Shown one piece after another: positions 33,503 to 41,910 of a stretch of DNA of 64,000 nucleotides. The translations under genes were made by a program, and so were the position numbers. The notes beneath the pieces were generated by a model that was given only the letters and a program-made list of their open reading frames with translations, was not told the DNA's origin and did no database searches. Numbering within the stretch: position 1 is the first letter of the stretch; every line of letters starts with the position of its first letter. This DNA comes from an uncultured Bacilli bacterium (GTDB lineage: Bacteria; Bacillota_I; Bacilli_A; RF39; UBA660): contig CAKPHZ010000003.1 of the NCBI GenBank assembly GCA_934162265.1, forward strand, positions 1 to 64,000. Direction: 5' to 3'.

Positions 33503-33997
33503 ATGGAAGAAATATTAGTAGATGAAAATGGTTATAAACAATTCTTTGAAGAATTAAAAAGGCTGGAAGATTTAAGTCGCTCTAATTCAGCACTAGGTAG
33601 TGAAGTATATAAAGATGCTGTCGGTGATGGCTGGCACGATAATTTTGCTTTTGAAGAATCAATGAGGGAAAGCAGAGCGATAGCAAAAAGAATTGACGAT
33701 TTATTATCAAAAAAGCAATACTTAAAAATCGTTGATGATAAGGATAAAAAGGAAAATTTAGTTAATATTGGTGATAAGGTTAGTATTAATATAAAATATT
33801 CTGATGATGTTATTGAAACAGAAGTAATAACATTAACAGGAAATTATATTCCCAATACTACTAATGAAATAAATGAAATATCTTTAAACAGTCCATTAGG
33901 AAAGGCATTGTTTAAAGCAAAAATTGGGACATCAACATCTTACTTTGTTGGAAATTCAGAGATATTTATAACTATTTTGGAAAAACTTAACAATTAA
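33503..33997 (+). CDS. GreA/GreB-like protein 1
   Basis: A 164-residue protein from ATG 33503 (GAGG upstream). The N-terminal part forms the Gre-type coiled coil (GYKQFFEELKRLEDLSRS ... RAIAKRIDDLLSK) with an acidic tip at VGDGWHDNFAFEES, in the position of the GDLSENAEY loop of GreA. The C-terminal FKBP-like domain keeps NSPLGKALFKAKIGTS, the counterpart of SPIGKALLGKKVGD. Gre factors enter the RNA polymerase secondary channel and trigger transcript cleavage. The tip differs from true GreA, so its activity may be altered. Confidence 0.75.
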   Translation: MEEILVDENGYKQFFEELKRLEDLSRSNSALGSEVYKDAVGDGWHDNFAFEESMRESRAIAKRIDDLLSKKQYLKIVDDKDKKENLVNIGDKVSINIKYSDDVIETEVITLTGNYIPNTTNEINEISLNSPLGKALFKAKIGTSTSYFVGNSEIFITILEKLNN

Positions 33998-34124
33998 ACA
34001 TATAAAGTTAATAAATAAAAATAAACTACATAAAGTACATTGAATATACGCAAAATAGAGCTAAATGCTTGATTTTTGAAAGAATGTGTGTTAACATATA
34101 TGACAATTTTTGGAAGGTGTATGT

Positions 34125-34658
34125 ATGGAAAATATGGAGCCAATCTATTTAGACCAAGACGGCTATAATGAATATCTAAAAAAAATTGAAGAGTTGAAAA
34201 AAGCAATTCAAGCAAACAATATGGGAAGAAAAGAAGCATTTGATGCTGGGGCTGGTGATGGCTGGGATTCTCCAGAGTTTGAAGAAATAGAAAGAACCAA
34301 TATGAGATTAAATGGTGAATTACGTAATATGTACGAATCACTAAATAGAATTGTTATCATTGAAAAACATAACGATCAAGAAATAGTTGATATTGGTGAT
34401 GTTATTGTAGCGGATATGATTTTCTCTCCAGATGATATGGAAGAAATGACATTTAAGCTAGTTGGTGCAAGTGGATATTTCAATGCTGAAATTCAAGAAA
34501 TTTCAATAAATAGCCCATTAGGAAATGCTGTTTATAAAAAGAAAATTGGAGATACTTGTTCTTATTCAGTAAATAACAGAAATTTTTCAGTTTTACTAAA
34601 ACATAAAATGGATTTAACAAAAGAAAATGGTGCCCCAGTAAAAAAATTAAAAAAATAA
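34125..34658 (+). CDS. GreA/GreB-like protein 2
   Basis: A 177-residue paralogue of the preceding protein (ATG 34125 after GGAAGG). Coiled coil with tip AGAGDGWDSPEFEEIERT and the FKBP-like C-terminal motif INSPLGNAVYKKKIGDT, plus a basic tail. The acidic tip residues D, D, E and E are retained. Two divergent copies side by side on a mobile element suggest that they protect or retune RNA polymerase. Confidence 0.75.
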   Translation: MENMEPIYLDQDGYNEYLKKIEELKKAIQANNMGRKEAFDAGAGDGWDSPEFEEIERTNMRLNGELRNMYESLNRIVIIEKHNDQEIVDIGDVIVADMIFSPDDMEEMTFKLVGASGYFNAEIQEISINSPLGNAVYKKKIGDTCSYSVNNRNFSVLLKHKMDLTKENGAPVKKLKK

Positions 34659-34677
34659 TTTTTTATTGAGGTGTAAT

Positions 34678-35244
34678 ATGAGTAAAGTTAGCAATACTTT
34701 AACAATGTTAAGATTGTTAGAGAGTGGTAAAAAGTATTCAGTGAAAGAGTTAGCAGAAAAATTGGAAGTTTCGCCAAGAATGATAAAATCATATAAAGAA
34801 GAATTAGAAAAATGTGGAATATATATTGATACTATTCTTGGCAGATATGGTGGTTATGTGTATCATAGAAAACATAATTACAATATATCTTTTGATTATT
34901 TAGATGTTGATGCAATAGAAAGTGTTATATATAAATTAGATCTTAAAGAACAACAAAAATTAAACATTACACTAGAAAAAATAAGATCAATAGTTATTTA
35001 TTCAGCAGACGAAAAAAGAAATATTAAAATTGATAAAGAAGATTTGCAGAAAAAATATAATATTATTTCAAGAGCAATCCAAGAACAAAATATATTAACC
35101 TTTAAATTTCACAACAAAAAGAGACGATTTCAACCCTTTTCATTCACATACTATAAAGACTTTATTTATATTACTGGTTATTCAATAGATGAAAATGATA
35201 TTAAAACCCTAAATTTAAGTGGAATTGATGATTTAAAAATGTGA
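34678..35244 (+). CDS. HTH-WYL transcriptional regulator
   Basis: A 188-residue protein (ATG 34678 after GAGGTG). An N-terminal winged helix (TMLRLLESGKKYSVKELAEK followed by LEVSPRMIKSYKEEL) and a short WYL-type C-terminal domain (ILTFKFHNKKRRFQPFSFTY). WYL proteins sense ligands, often nucleic acid, and control defence or accessory operons. It probably regulates the divergent recombinase, the Gre-like genes or the nucleotide operon that follows. Confidence 0.8.
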   Translation: MSKVSNTLTMLRLLESGKKYSVKELAEKLEVSPRMIKSYKEELEKCGIYIDTILGRYGGYVYHRKHNYNISFDYLDVDAIESVIYKLDLKEQQKLNITLEKIRSIVIYSADEKRNIKIDKEDLQKKYNIISRAIQEQNILTFKFHNKKRRFQPFSFTYYKDFIYITGYSIDENDIKTLNLSGIDDLKM

Positions 35245-35272
35245 TTTTGTAAAAAAAAGTCACATTTTTTTA
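35237..35272 (+). terminator. Terminator of the regulator gene
   Basis: AAATGTGA (35237-35244) pairs with TCACATTT (35260-35267), followed by a T-run. It separates the regulator unit from the nucleotide operon. Confidence 0.85.
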
Positions 35273-35301
35273 ATGGTACGATATATCGCACCTATAACTG
35301 T

Positions 35302-35365
35302 TATAATCTTTCTTGAAAGGAAAGTTCCTCCTATGTTAATTTGCTGGGACAAGGTAGTAAGATGA
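35302..35365 (+). promoter_or_regulatory. Operon promoter box and 10-codon leader ORF
   Basis: A TATAAT box at 35302-35307 is followed by AAAGGAA and an ATG at 35333 encoding MLICWDKVVR. Its stop TGA overlaps the ATG of the transporter gene. GGAA-AG-TTCC forms a small hairpin over the leader RBS. The leader may couple or gate translation of the transporter. The palindrome GATATATC upstream (35280-35287) could be an operator. Confidence 0.5.
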
Positions 35366-36039
35366 ATAATTTATTTGTTTCTCTATTATATCTTATAATT
35401 TCATTTTCTGCAACTTTGGTGATATATAAAAGATTTGGAAAATTTGGATTATATAGTTGGATGTGTTTGTTGGTTGTTATCTGTAATATTCAAACGATTA
35501 AACTATCAGAAATATTTGGATTAACAATTTCATTAGGAAATATATCATACGGAGCTTTGTTTCTTACAACTGATATTATAAGTGAAAAATACGGTAGAAA
35601 TTCAGCAACAGAAGCAACGAATTTAAGTTTTGTTTTTATGATATTATTTACTATTTTAATGTATCTATTTTTGCAATACACACCGTGTAATTCTGATTTT
35701 TCACAAAATGCTTTTGAAACAATATTTAGTTTTATTCCACGTATAACATTAGGAAGTTTAACCGCATATTGTTTTAGTCAACGCTGTGATGCCTACTTAT
35801 ATGAAAAGTTAAAAAAGAAATATAATAAAGTCTGGATAAGTAATAATGTCAGCACAATAATTAGCCAAGTATTAGATACTACTATATTTGTTTTAATTGC
35901 CTTTGTAGGAACAATGAAACTTAATGAAATTATATCTTTAATGATTACTATGATAATTTTTAAGTGGATCATAGCAATATTAGATACACCATTTATGATA
36001 ATAACAACAAAAATAAAAAATAATAAGGATTTGGAGTGA
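35362..36039 (+). CDS. Queuosine-precursor-type transporter (YhhQ/VUT family)
   Basis: A 225-residue membrane protein from ATG 35362, with six predicted helices. The VUT/YhhQ family imports 7-deazaguanine bases (preQ0, preQ1) or queuine. Family features visible: NIQTIKLSEIFGLTISLGNI, FLTTDIISEKYGRNSATEAT and, near the end, VLDTTIFVLIAFVGTM. It heads an operon of seven or eight nucleotide-related genes, so the imported compound is likely their substrate. The precise base is unknown. Confidence 0.85.
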   Translation: MNNLFVSLLYLIISFSATLVIYKRFGKFGLYSWMCLLVVICNIQTIKLSEIFGLTISLGNISYGALFLTTDIISEKYGRNSATEATNLSFVFMILFTILMYLFLQYTPCNSDFSQNAFETIFSFIPRITLGSLTAYCFSQRCDAYLYEKLKKKYNKVWISNNVSTIISQVLDTTIFVLIAFVGTMKLNEIISLMITMIIFKWIIAILDTPFMIITTKIKNNKDLE

Positions 36040-36045
36040 TTAATT

Positions 36046-36594
36046 ATGAAAAAATGTTTATTAAATGAAGACCAAAAAACATTAAAGTCAAATAACAAGA
36101 TCGTAAAATTTGACTACGAGCATTATATTGACGCTTGTAAAGTTATGGCTGAAGAAATTAAAAAAAATTACAACTTAGATGAAGATAATATCGAATTAAT
36201 AGGTATGGCTAGAGGTGGTTTACCTATGTTAGTTACATTATCACATTTATTAGGAATAAGAAAAGTATCAATGATTCAAACACAGATGAGTAATTCAGAT
36301 AATTGCCACGATTACGGTAAATTTAGATATATGAGTGATAATATAGATAATTCTAAAACAAAATGTATATTATTTGAAGACATAATTTATAAAGGAACAA
36401 CTACGAATGGTGTTATCGATATATTAAAACAAAGAGGAAAAGAAGTTATTGGTGTATATTCTTTAATAATTGATAAAGGCTTCAAAGAAATTGAAATACC
36501 AAATAATGATGTAGATATTAAATATGCTTATGAAATAACAGAAGATGATTGGGTTTACTTTTTCTGGGAAACAGATTTAAGAGAAATAAAATAA
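36046..36594 (+). CDS. Purine-type phosphoribosyltransferase
   Basis: A 182-residue type I phosphoribosyltransferase. ELIGMARGGLPMLVTLSHLLG matches the conserved PPi-loop region, and KCILFEDIIYKGTTTNGV is the PRPP-binding motif (ED instead of the usual DD). The C-terminal DDWVYFFWE matches the base-binding 'W...PWE' end of xanthine/guanine enzymes. It would attach ribose-5-phosphate to a base to make a nucleoside monophosphate. It begins 6 bases after the transporter. Confidence 0.85.
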   Translation: MKKCLLNEDQKTLKSNNKIVKFDYEHYIDACKVMAEEIKKNYNLDEDNIELIGMARGGLPMLVTLSHLLGIRKVSMIQTQMSNSDNCHDYGKFRYMSDNIDNSKTKCILFEDIIYKGTTTNGVIDILKQRGKEVIGVYSLIIDKGFKEIEIPNNDVDIKYAYEITEDDWVYFFWETDLREIK

Positions 36595-36621
36595 TAATTT
36601 AACATTTGGGAGGTGTTTATA

Positions 36622-37233
36622 ATGATTGATACAAGAAATAATCCTATTGTAATTTCTGGCCCATCAGGTAGTGGGAAATCGGAACTTATAGAATATATCG
36701 AAAAGGAATATCCAACTTTTTTGGAAGCCACTGGAATAACAACTAGAGCTAAAAGAGAAATTGAAGTTGGAAGAATGTATTTTGTTAGTAAAGCAGAATT
36801 TGAAAATTTAATTTCAACAGATGGTTTAATAGAATATTGTATTTATAATAATAATTATTATGGAGTACCTAAAAGCGAATTTGAAAAATTGAAAGAATAT
36901 CATTTAATGTTTAATGTTGGCTATTCATCAGCAAAGGAAATTAAGAAGATGTATGAAGATACAACTATGATTTATCTTATGCCACCTACAAAAGAAGAAT
37001 TGCTACGTAGATTAGGAGATCGTGGGGAGGAAAGATATTTACTAGGTATTCAAGAAACTATGAATTATGCCTTAAAATATGATTTTTTATTGTTATCATT
37101 GACTAATGATATGAAAACAACAACAGATGACTTTATGGATATTGTAAATCAAAAGGAAGAATCAAAACAAAAAAAATTAGTACTAGCTAAAAACAAAGAT
37201 TTTATAACTAACTTTTATAAAGGAAGGCGCTAA
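36622..37233 (+). CDS. Guanylate-kinase-like protein
   Basis: A 203-residue P-loop kinase (ATG 36622 after GGGAGG). ISGPSGSGKSELIEYI is the Walker A, TTRAKREIEVGRMYFVSKAEF is the GMP-binding region of Gmk, and YNNNYYGVPKSEFE matches 'YGT....V' of guanylate kinases. It has an extra C-terminal ~25 basic residues. A divergent accessory copy, not the housekeeping gmk. It is expected to phosphorylate a GMP-like nucleotide produced by the upstream transferase. Confidence 0.85.
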   Translation: MIDTRNNPIVISGPSGSGKSELIEYIEKEYPTFLEATGITTRAKREIEVGRMYFVSKAEFENLISTDGLIEYCIYNNNYYGVPKSEFEKLKEYHLMFNVGYSSAKEIKKMYEDTTMIYLMPPTKEELLRRLGDRGEERYLLGIQETMNYALKYDFLLLSLTNDMKTTTDDFMDIVNQKEESKQKKLVLAKNKDFITNFYKGRR

Positions 37234-37235
37234 AA

Positions 37236-38222
37236 ATGATTTATGAATTGAATTTAGATGGCAAAATAGAAGTTAGTAAAATTAAAAAGTTTTTAGCAGA
37301 TAACTCTGATTCCGATTATATGCAAAGTATTGAATGGAATATTATTAGAAATGAAAAAACAAAATATTTTATATACTATGTTGAAAATGAAGAAATAATA
37401 TGGAGTTGTAATTTGCTAGAGAAAGAGAAAAATAATGTTAAATATTTATATGCACCACGAGGACCTGTATTAAAAAATTCTAATTTTGATTTAATAAATT
37501 TATTCTTAAAAAATATAAAAGAATGGCTATCAATAAAAAAATACACAACACTTGTAATTAATCCATATATAAATGAAATAGATTTAAAAAAGATTTCAAG
37601 TGAATACAATTATAGGATTACACAAAATAATGATTATAGTAATTTGCTTGATTCTTGTAAATTAGCAATTATGGATATAATATTTAATGAAGAAGAACTT
37701 ATAAAAAAACTACCAAGTAAGTTTAGGCAAAATACAAGAAGATCATATCGTAAGGAATTAACAAGTAAAATTTCAAAAGAAGTAGATTTAGATAATTTCT
37801 ACAAACTATATATTCAAACATCAGAAAGACATAAATTCAAGTCACATACTATTGAATATTTCAAAAAACTTATATCAACTTATAATGATAACCTAATTTT
37901 TTTAGAAGTTTGGTATAACAATATGCCTCTAGCAATGAGTATCGATATTATTTATAATAATAAATTAATATATTTATACGGAGTTAGTTCAACTGAAAAT
38001 AGAAATTTATTAGGAATGTATAATATGCAATGGGAAGCTATTAAGTATTGTATTAATAACAAAATACCGAAATATGATTTTGGCGGAGTATTCTGTGAAG
38101 AAAATGATATAGAGAATAAGGATTATGGGTTGTATAATTTTAAAAAAGGATATTGTTATAATGGATTTATTGATATTGTTCCAGATATAACTTTTACTTT
38201 TGGAGGTAATAAAAATGATTAA
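37236..38222 (+). CDS. FemAB-type aminoacyl-tRNA-dependent transferase
   Basis: A 328-residue protein of the FemABX family with two GNAT-like halves. KLPSKFRQNTRRSYRKELTS is the typical basic helix, and KYDFGGVFCEEN plus GLYNFKKGYCYNGFIDIVPD match the conserved FemX end. Relatives transfer amino acids from tRNA to lipid II, or to small molecules in antibiotic pathways. Here it lies among nucleotide genes, so the acceptor may be an amine on a modified nucleoside. It overlaps the next gene by 8 bases. Confidence 0.85.
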   Translation: MIYELNLDGKIEVSKIKKFLADNSDSDYMQSIEWNIIRNEKTKYFIYYVENEEIIWSCNLLEKEKNNVKYLYAPRGPVLKNSNFDLINLFLKNIKEWLSIKKYTTLVINPYINEIDLKKISSEYNYRITQNNDYSNLLDSCKLAIMDIIFNEEELIKKLPSKFRQNTRRSYRKELTSKISKEVDLDNFYKLYIQTSERHKFKSHTIEYFKKLISTYNDNLIFLEVWYNNMPLAMSIDIIYNNKLIYLYGVSSTENRNLLGMYNMQWEAIKYCINNKIPKYDFGGVFCEENDIENKDYGLYNFKKGYCYNGFIDIVPDITFTFGGNKND

Positions 38223-39510
38223 TGTAGTATTTGAAGGATCAACTGGTGCAGGAAAAACAACAATCATAAAAAAAATAAAAAAGATATACGATAAAAAATA
38301 TAAAGTCGGAATAACAAATAACATAGATAAAAGTTCACCACTATATAAAGTTATTAAAGCAATGTTTGATGATAACGCATTAGTATCATTAAAAGAAAAT
38401 TTTAACACATTAAGATGTGAGACGTTAGTACAAGCAGCAGATTATTTGTTTTTAAGAGAAAAATTATATAGTGAAAATAATGATATAAATTTATTTGATA
38501 GAAATTATTGTTCTGTATATTCGTATCAATCTGTATTATTAGAAAACAATATAAATAATTCACAAGAGTTTATGAATAATGTACTCTCTTGTATGAAGTC
38601 TGGTGAAAGAAAAATTGATTTACTGATATACTTTGATATAAATTTAAAAACATCTTTAAAACGTTCACAAGAAAGAGATAATAGAAAATTTACAAAGCAA
38701 GAAAAAGAAACATTTAAAAAATTTAATGATAAATTAAAAGATTTTATTAGATACAATAATAGTGAATATAATCTTTTGGTTATTGAAAACAATGATACAG
38801 AAGAAGAAATAATCAACAAAATAACGAAAAAAATTAACGAAATAATAGAAGATAAAAAGAAAACAGAAGATGATAAATGGTATGAATTATACAAGATAGA
38901 TATAGAAGAATTTGATAAACCTGATGATTATATTGAGTATAAACTTAAATATAAGAAAAAATTTATTAATAAAGTGATTCAATATGCTAAGAACAAAAAA
39001 GTAATTGAAATGGGTTGCGGTACTGGATTAATGGCGGGATATTTACAAAAGTTAGGATTAGATGTTATTGCACTTGATTTAAGTCAAGCAGTTTTAAATT
39101 ACGCTTGCGAAATAGCAAAACAATCAAATATTATATCTCCTTGTAAATACGAACAAGGTGATATACTTAATTTAAAATATAAACCAAATACTTTTGATGT
39201 ATCATACAGTAATGGTGTTTTAGAACATTTTACTGATGAAGAAATAATTGAAATTTTAAAGCAACAAATGAATATTTCTAAATATGTTATTTTTGGAATA
39301 CCAAGCACATATTTTAATATGAATGAAAAAATGCTAGGTAATGAACGTGGACTAACATTAAAAGAATGGAAATCTCTTATTAATAAAGCTGGTGGAAAAT
39401 TAGTAGAACAAACAAGTTTTCACTACTACAAGTTATATAGAAGAATATTTGAAGTAAAAAAATGGTTAAAACCTAAAGCCTTTTGGTTATTTGTAATAGA
39501 AAAAAAGTAA
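38215..39510 (+). CDS. Fusion: thymidylate/deoxynucleoside-kinase-like domain plus SAM methyltransferase
   Basis: A 431-residue two-domain protein (ATG 38215 after GGAGG). Residues 1-210: Walker A FEGSTGAGKTTIIKK, DRNYCSVYSYQS (the DR-Y motif of dTMP kinases) and a LID with SQERDNRKF. Residues 215-431: class I methyltransferase with motif I VIEMGCGTGLMAGYLQKLGL, acidic VIALDLSQA and motif IV FDVSYSNGVLEHF. The fusion suggests one nucleotide is both phosphorylated and methylated. I know of no standard enzyme with this arrangement. Confidence 0.85.
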   Translation: MINVVFEGSTGAGKTTIIKKIKKIYDKKYKVGITNNIDKSSPLYKVIKAMFDDNALVSLKENFNTLRCETLVQAADYLFLREKLYSENNDINLFDRNYCSVYSYQSVLLENNINNSQEFMNNVLSCMKSGERKIDLLIYFDINLKTSLKRSQERDNRKFTKQEKETFKKFNDKLKDFIRYNNSEYNLLVIENNDTEEEIINKITKKINEIIEDKKKTEDDKWYELYKIDIEEFDKPDDYIEYKLKYKKKFINKVIQYAKNKKVIEMGCGTGLMAGYLQKLGLDVIALDLSQAVLNYACEIAKQSNIISPCKYEQGDILNLKYKPNTFDVSYSNGVLEHFTDEEIIEILKQQMNISKYVIFGIPSTYFNMNEKMLGNERGLTLKEWKSLINKAGGKLVEQTSFHYYKLYRRIFEVKKWLKPKAFWLFVIEKK

Positions 39511-39579
39511 AATTTAAAATGATAAAAACAAAAATTACCAATTACATGATATAATTAAAGAAGGAGATGATATATATTT

Positions 39580-40140
39580 ATGAAAAAGATAACTTATGTG
39601 ACTGGAAATTGGTCTAAAATAATGAGTGCTAAAAACATATTAGAGCCACTAGGAATTGAAGTTGACAATGTAAAAATGGAAACAACAGAAATTCAAGCTG
39701 ATACTGTGGAAGAAGTTGCAATGCACTCTGCTAAAGAAGCTAGCGACAAATTAAAATGTGCAGTATTAAAAAACGATACAGGATTATATGTAGAAGCATT
39801 AGGTGGCTTCCCAGGACCGTATACACATTATGTAGATGAAAGACTTGGTGAAGACGGATTATTAAAACTTCTTGAGGGAATTGATAATAGAAATGCTTGT
39901 TTTATGGAAGCATTTGCATATTGTGAATATGGAAAAGATCCTATTGTATTTAAATCTATTACCAAAGGAAAAATAGCAAAAGAAAAATCTGGTACGTATG
40001 GTTGGAGTTGGGATTTCATTTTCATACCAGACGGTTATGATAAGACAATGGGAAATTATCCAGATGAAGAAAGATGCCACGTTTGGAATACTGATGCTTA
40101 TACAGAATTAGCTGATTACTTGAAAAACAAGGAAGATTAA
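39580..40140 (+). CDS. HAM1/RdgB-type non-canonical purine NTP pyrophosphatase
   Basis: A 186-residue protein (ATG 39580, AAGGAGATG upstream). The family hydrolyses ITP, XTP and other odd purine triphosphates to monophosphates. Motifs: TGNWSKIMSAKNIL (phosphate loop), LKNDTGLYVEALGGFPGPYT (metal Asp and base pocket) and GTYGWSWDFIFIPDG. It may cleanse or process the unusual nucleotide made by the operon. Full length, all key residues present. Confidence 0.9.
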   Translation: MKKITYVTGNWSKIMSAKNILEPLGIEVDNVKMETTEIQADTVEEVAMHSAKEASDKLKCAVLKNDTGLYVEALGGFPGPYTHYVDERLGEDGLLKLLEGIDNRNACFMEAFAYCEYGKDPIVFKSITKGKIAKEKSGTYGWSWDFIFIPDGYDKTMGNYPDEERCHVWNTDAYTELADYLKNKED

Positions 40141-40144
40141 TAAA

Positions 40145-41140
40145 ATGGAAGAAATAGGTTGTCATTTTAAATTTGAAAAAATAATTGGTAATATTTATCA
40201 CGATACAAATTTACTACTAAGTTCTGGTAGAAATTGTCTAAAATATATTATTAATGAAAGAAATATAACAACATTATTTCTTCCATATTTCTTATGTGAA
40301 GCATTAAGTGAAGTTGCTGTATCTGAAAATGTAAAAATAGAATTTTACCATATTGATAATAATTTTATGCCATTAGATATAGATGAAAACAAACTAAATG
40401 ACACAACCTATATTTACTTTGTAAATTATTATGGATTATTTAAAGATAATATTCAAAAAATTATTGATAAATATAAATATGTAATAGTTGATAATACTCA
40501 CGACTTTTTTTATAAAGACAATTACGGTGTAGATGTCATATACAATTATAGAAAATATTTTGGAGTTCCTGATGGAGCTTGTATAGTTAGTAATGATTTA
40601 GTTCCTAATTCTAAATACTCTAAAGGTAAAAGTTTAAATAAAGTGATTGAGATGTTATCAAGAGATGAAACAGGACAATACTTCCATTATCTAACTTTTT
40701 TAGAAGCAGATAAACATTTTAGAAATGAAGATTTATGCTATATGTCTAATTTCACTGAAAACTATTTACGTGCAATAGATTATGAAACGGTACTAAAAAA
40801 TAGATTAAGAAATTATGAGATGCTTTATGAATCACTAAAAAAATATAATCAATTAGATTTATCTTCGAAACAGTTAACATATATGTATCCACTATTTGTA
40901 TCTGACGGTAAATCTTTAAGAGCTTACTTAAAATCTAATAATATCTATTCATTAAGATTATGGGCTAATATAAATTGGAATGGTGCTAATACAGATGAAA
41001 TAACAAAAGCAGATAATATGGTTTTATTACCAATAGATCAACGTTATTCAGATAATGAAATGGAATACATTGCAAGTGTAATTGATAAATATTATTCAAA
41101 TAATCATAATAAAAGTAAAATTTTAGTCAAGGGGAAATAA
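40145..41140 (+). CDS. DegT/DnrJ-like PLP aminotransferase
   Basis: A 331-residue fold type I PLP protein: SSGRNCLKYIINERNITTLF at the start, YVIVDNTHDFF with the cofactor-binding Asp, and YNYRKYFGVPDGACIVS with the Lys expected to bind PLP (K-x-x-G-x-P-x-G). DegT-type enzymes put amino groups on sugars and other carbonyl compounds. It could supply the amine later acylated by the FemAB protein. It starts 4 bases after the HAM1 stop and shares a TAATG with the next gene. Confidence 0.75.
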   Translation: MEEIGCHFKFEKIIGNIYHDTNLLLSSGRNCLKYIINERNITTLFLPYFLCEALSEVAVSENVKIEFYHIDNNFMPLDIDENKLNDTTYIYFVNYYGLFKDNIQKIIDKYKYVIVDNTHDFFYKDNYGVDVIYNYRKYFGVPDGACIVSNDLVPNSKYSKGKSLNKVIEMLSRDETGQYFHYLTFLEADKHFRNEDLCYMSNFTENYLRAIDYETVLKNRLRNYEMLYESLKKYNQLDLSSKQLTYMYPLFVSDGKSLRAYLKSNNIYSLRLWANINWNGANTDEITKADNMVLLPIDQRYSDNEMEYIASVIDKYYSNNHNKSKILVKGK

Positions 41141-41818
41141 TGAAAGAAGAAAACATTTTACTTGGTTTCAAGTAATGAAGAAGTCAATAGTGTTTTAAAC
41201 AATATGAAATCAAACTCTAAAGTATATTTGAAATTGATAACAGGATTACAATTACTAGGTAATTTTGAAGGAAAAACAGAAATTGGTTTCTACGATAAAA
41301 TAGATGATGATAAAGAGAAAAAAATAAGACTTTGGTGTACTGATTCTGATGATAATCTATTTGTATTTTATGGATATTCTTCAGATAGAACTGATTTACT
41401 AAAAGTCACAAAAGAGACAAACGAAGAAACGTTAGAATATGATTTAACTTTAGCAAAAAAGTTTACTCTTAACTCTAATAATACAAATTTTACTAGATCT
41501 AATCAAATTTATGGCTTTAAATTTGGAAGATTAATAACTGGCAGTAATAACTTTTATAGTTTGTTTTTAAGAGATGACATTGGTTATCAAATACAAGGAG
41601 ATTTGAATACAAGCATAGTAAAAGAATTATTAAGTGAATTAAATAAATTAGAAAACTTGCCAAAGCTCACTGATTACTTAAATATCTTTGAAAGAATTTT
41701 AAGTGTTAAAGATATACATTTCTCTATATTATCAATATCAGCATTTAAAGATTTTGAAAACATTGGCTCTTTTCAAATAAATGATAAAAAGTCAAAGAGC
41801 TTAACATTAAAAAAATAA
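41140..41818 (+). CDS. Hypothetical last operon gene with a probable frameshift
   Basis: The expected start is ATG 41140 (AAGGGG upstream, coupled by TAATG), giving [11 protein letters not shown] and then a stop at 41173-41175. The main frame (about 217 residues, readable from TTG 41162: [20 protein letters not shown]...) is one base out of phase. Either translation begins at the TTG, or a 1-base indel in 41150-41168 has broken the gene. The protein is soluble alpha/beta; family unknown. Confidence 0.6.
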
Positions 41819-41842
41819 AACAAGTCAACTGGCTTGTTTTTG
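41816..41842 (+). terminator. Terminator of the nucleotide operon
   Basis: ACAAGTC-AACT-GGCTTGT (stem with one mismatch) followed by TTTTG, just after the last cargo gene. Confidence 0.8.
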
Positions 41843-41887
41843 TTTGCATTAATAAGAGAATATGCTTGAAATTACAATTAATTCTAT

Positions 41888-41910
41888 TAGATGATTTATT
41901 TTATCGAGCA
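41888..41910 (+). repeat. Right attP arm / terminal inverted repeat
   Basis: TAGATGATTTATTTTATCGA then GCA; inverted relative to 31072-31094 with 3 mismatches in 23. Confidence 0.8.

Noticed and set aside
35273..35362. preQ1 riboswitch before the YhhQ-type gene
   Set aside because: I looked for the conserved preQ1-I, -II and -III cores and found none; the leader is too short and contains an ORF instead.
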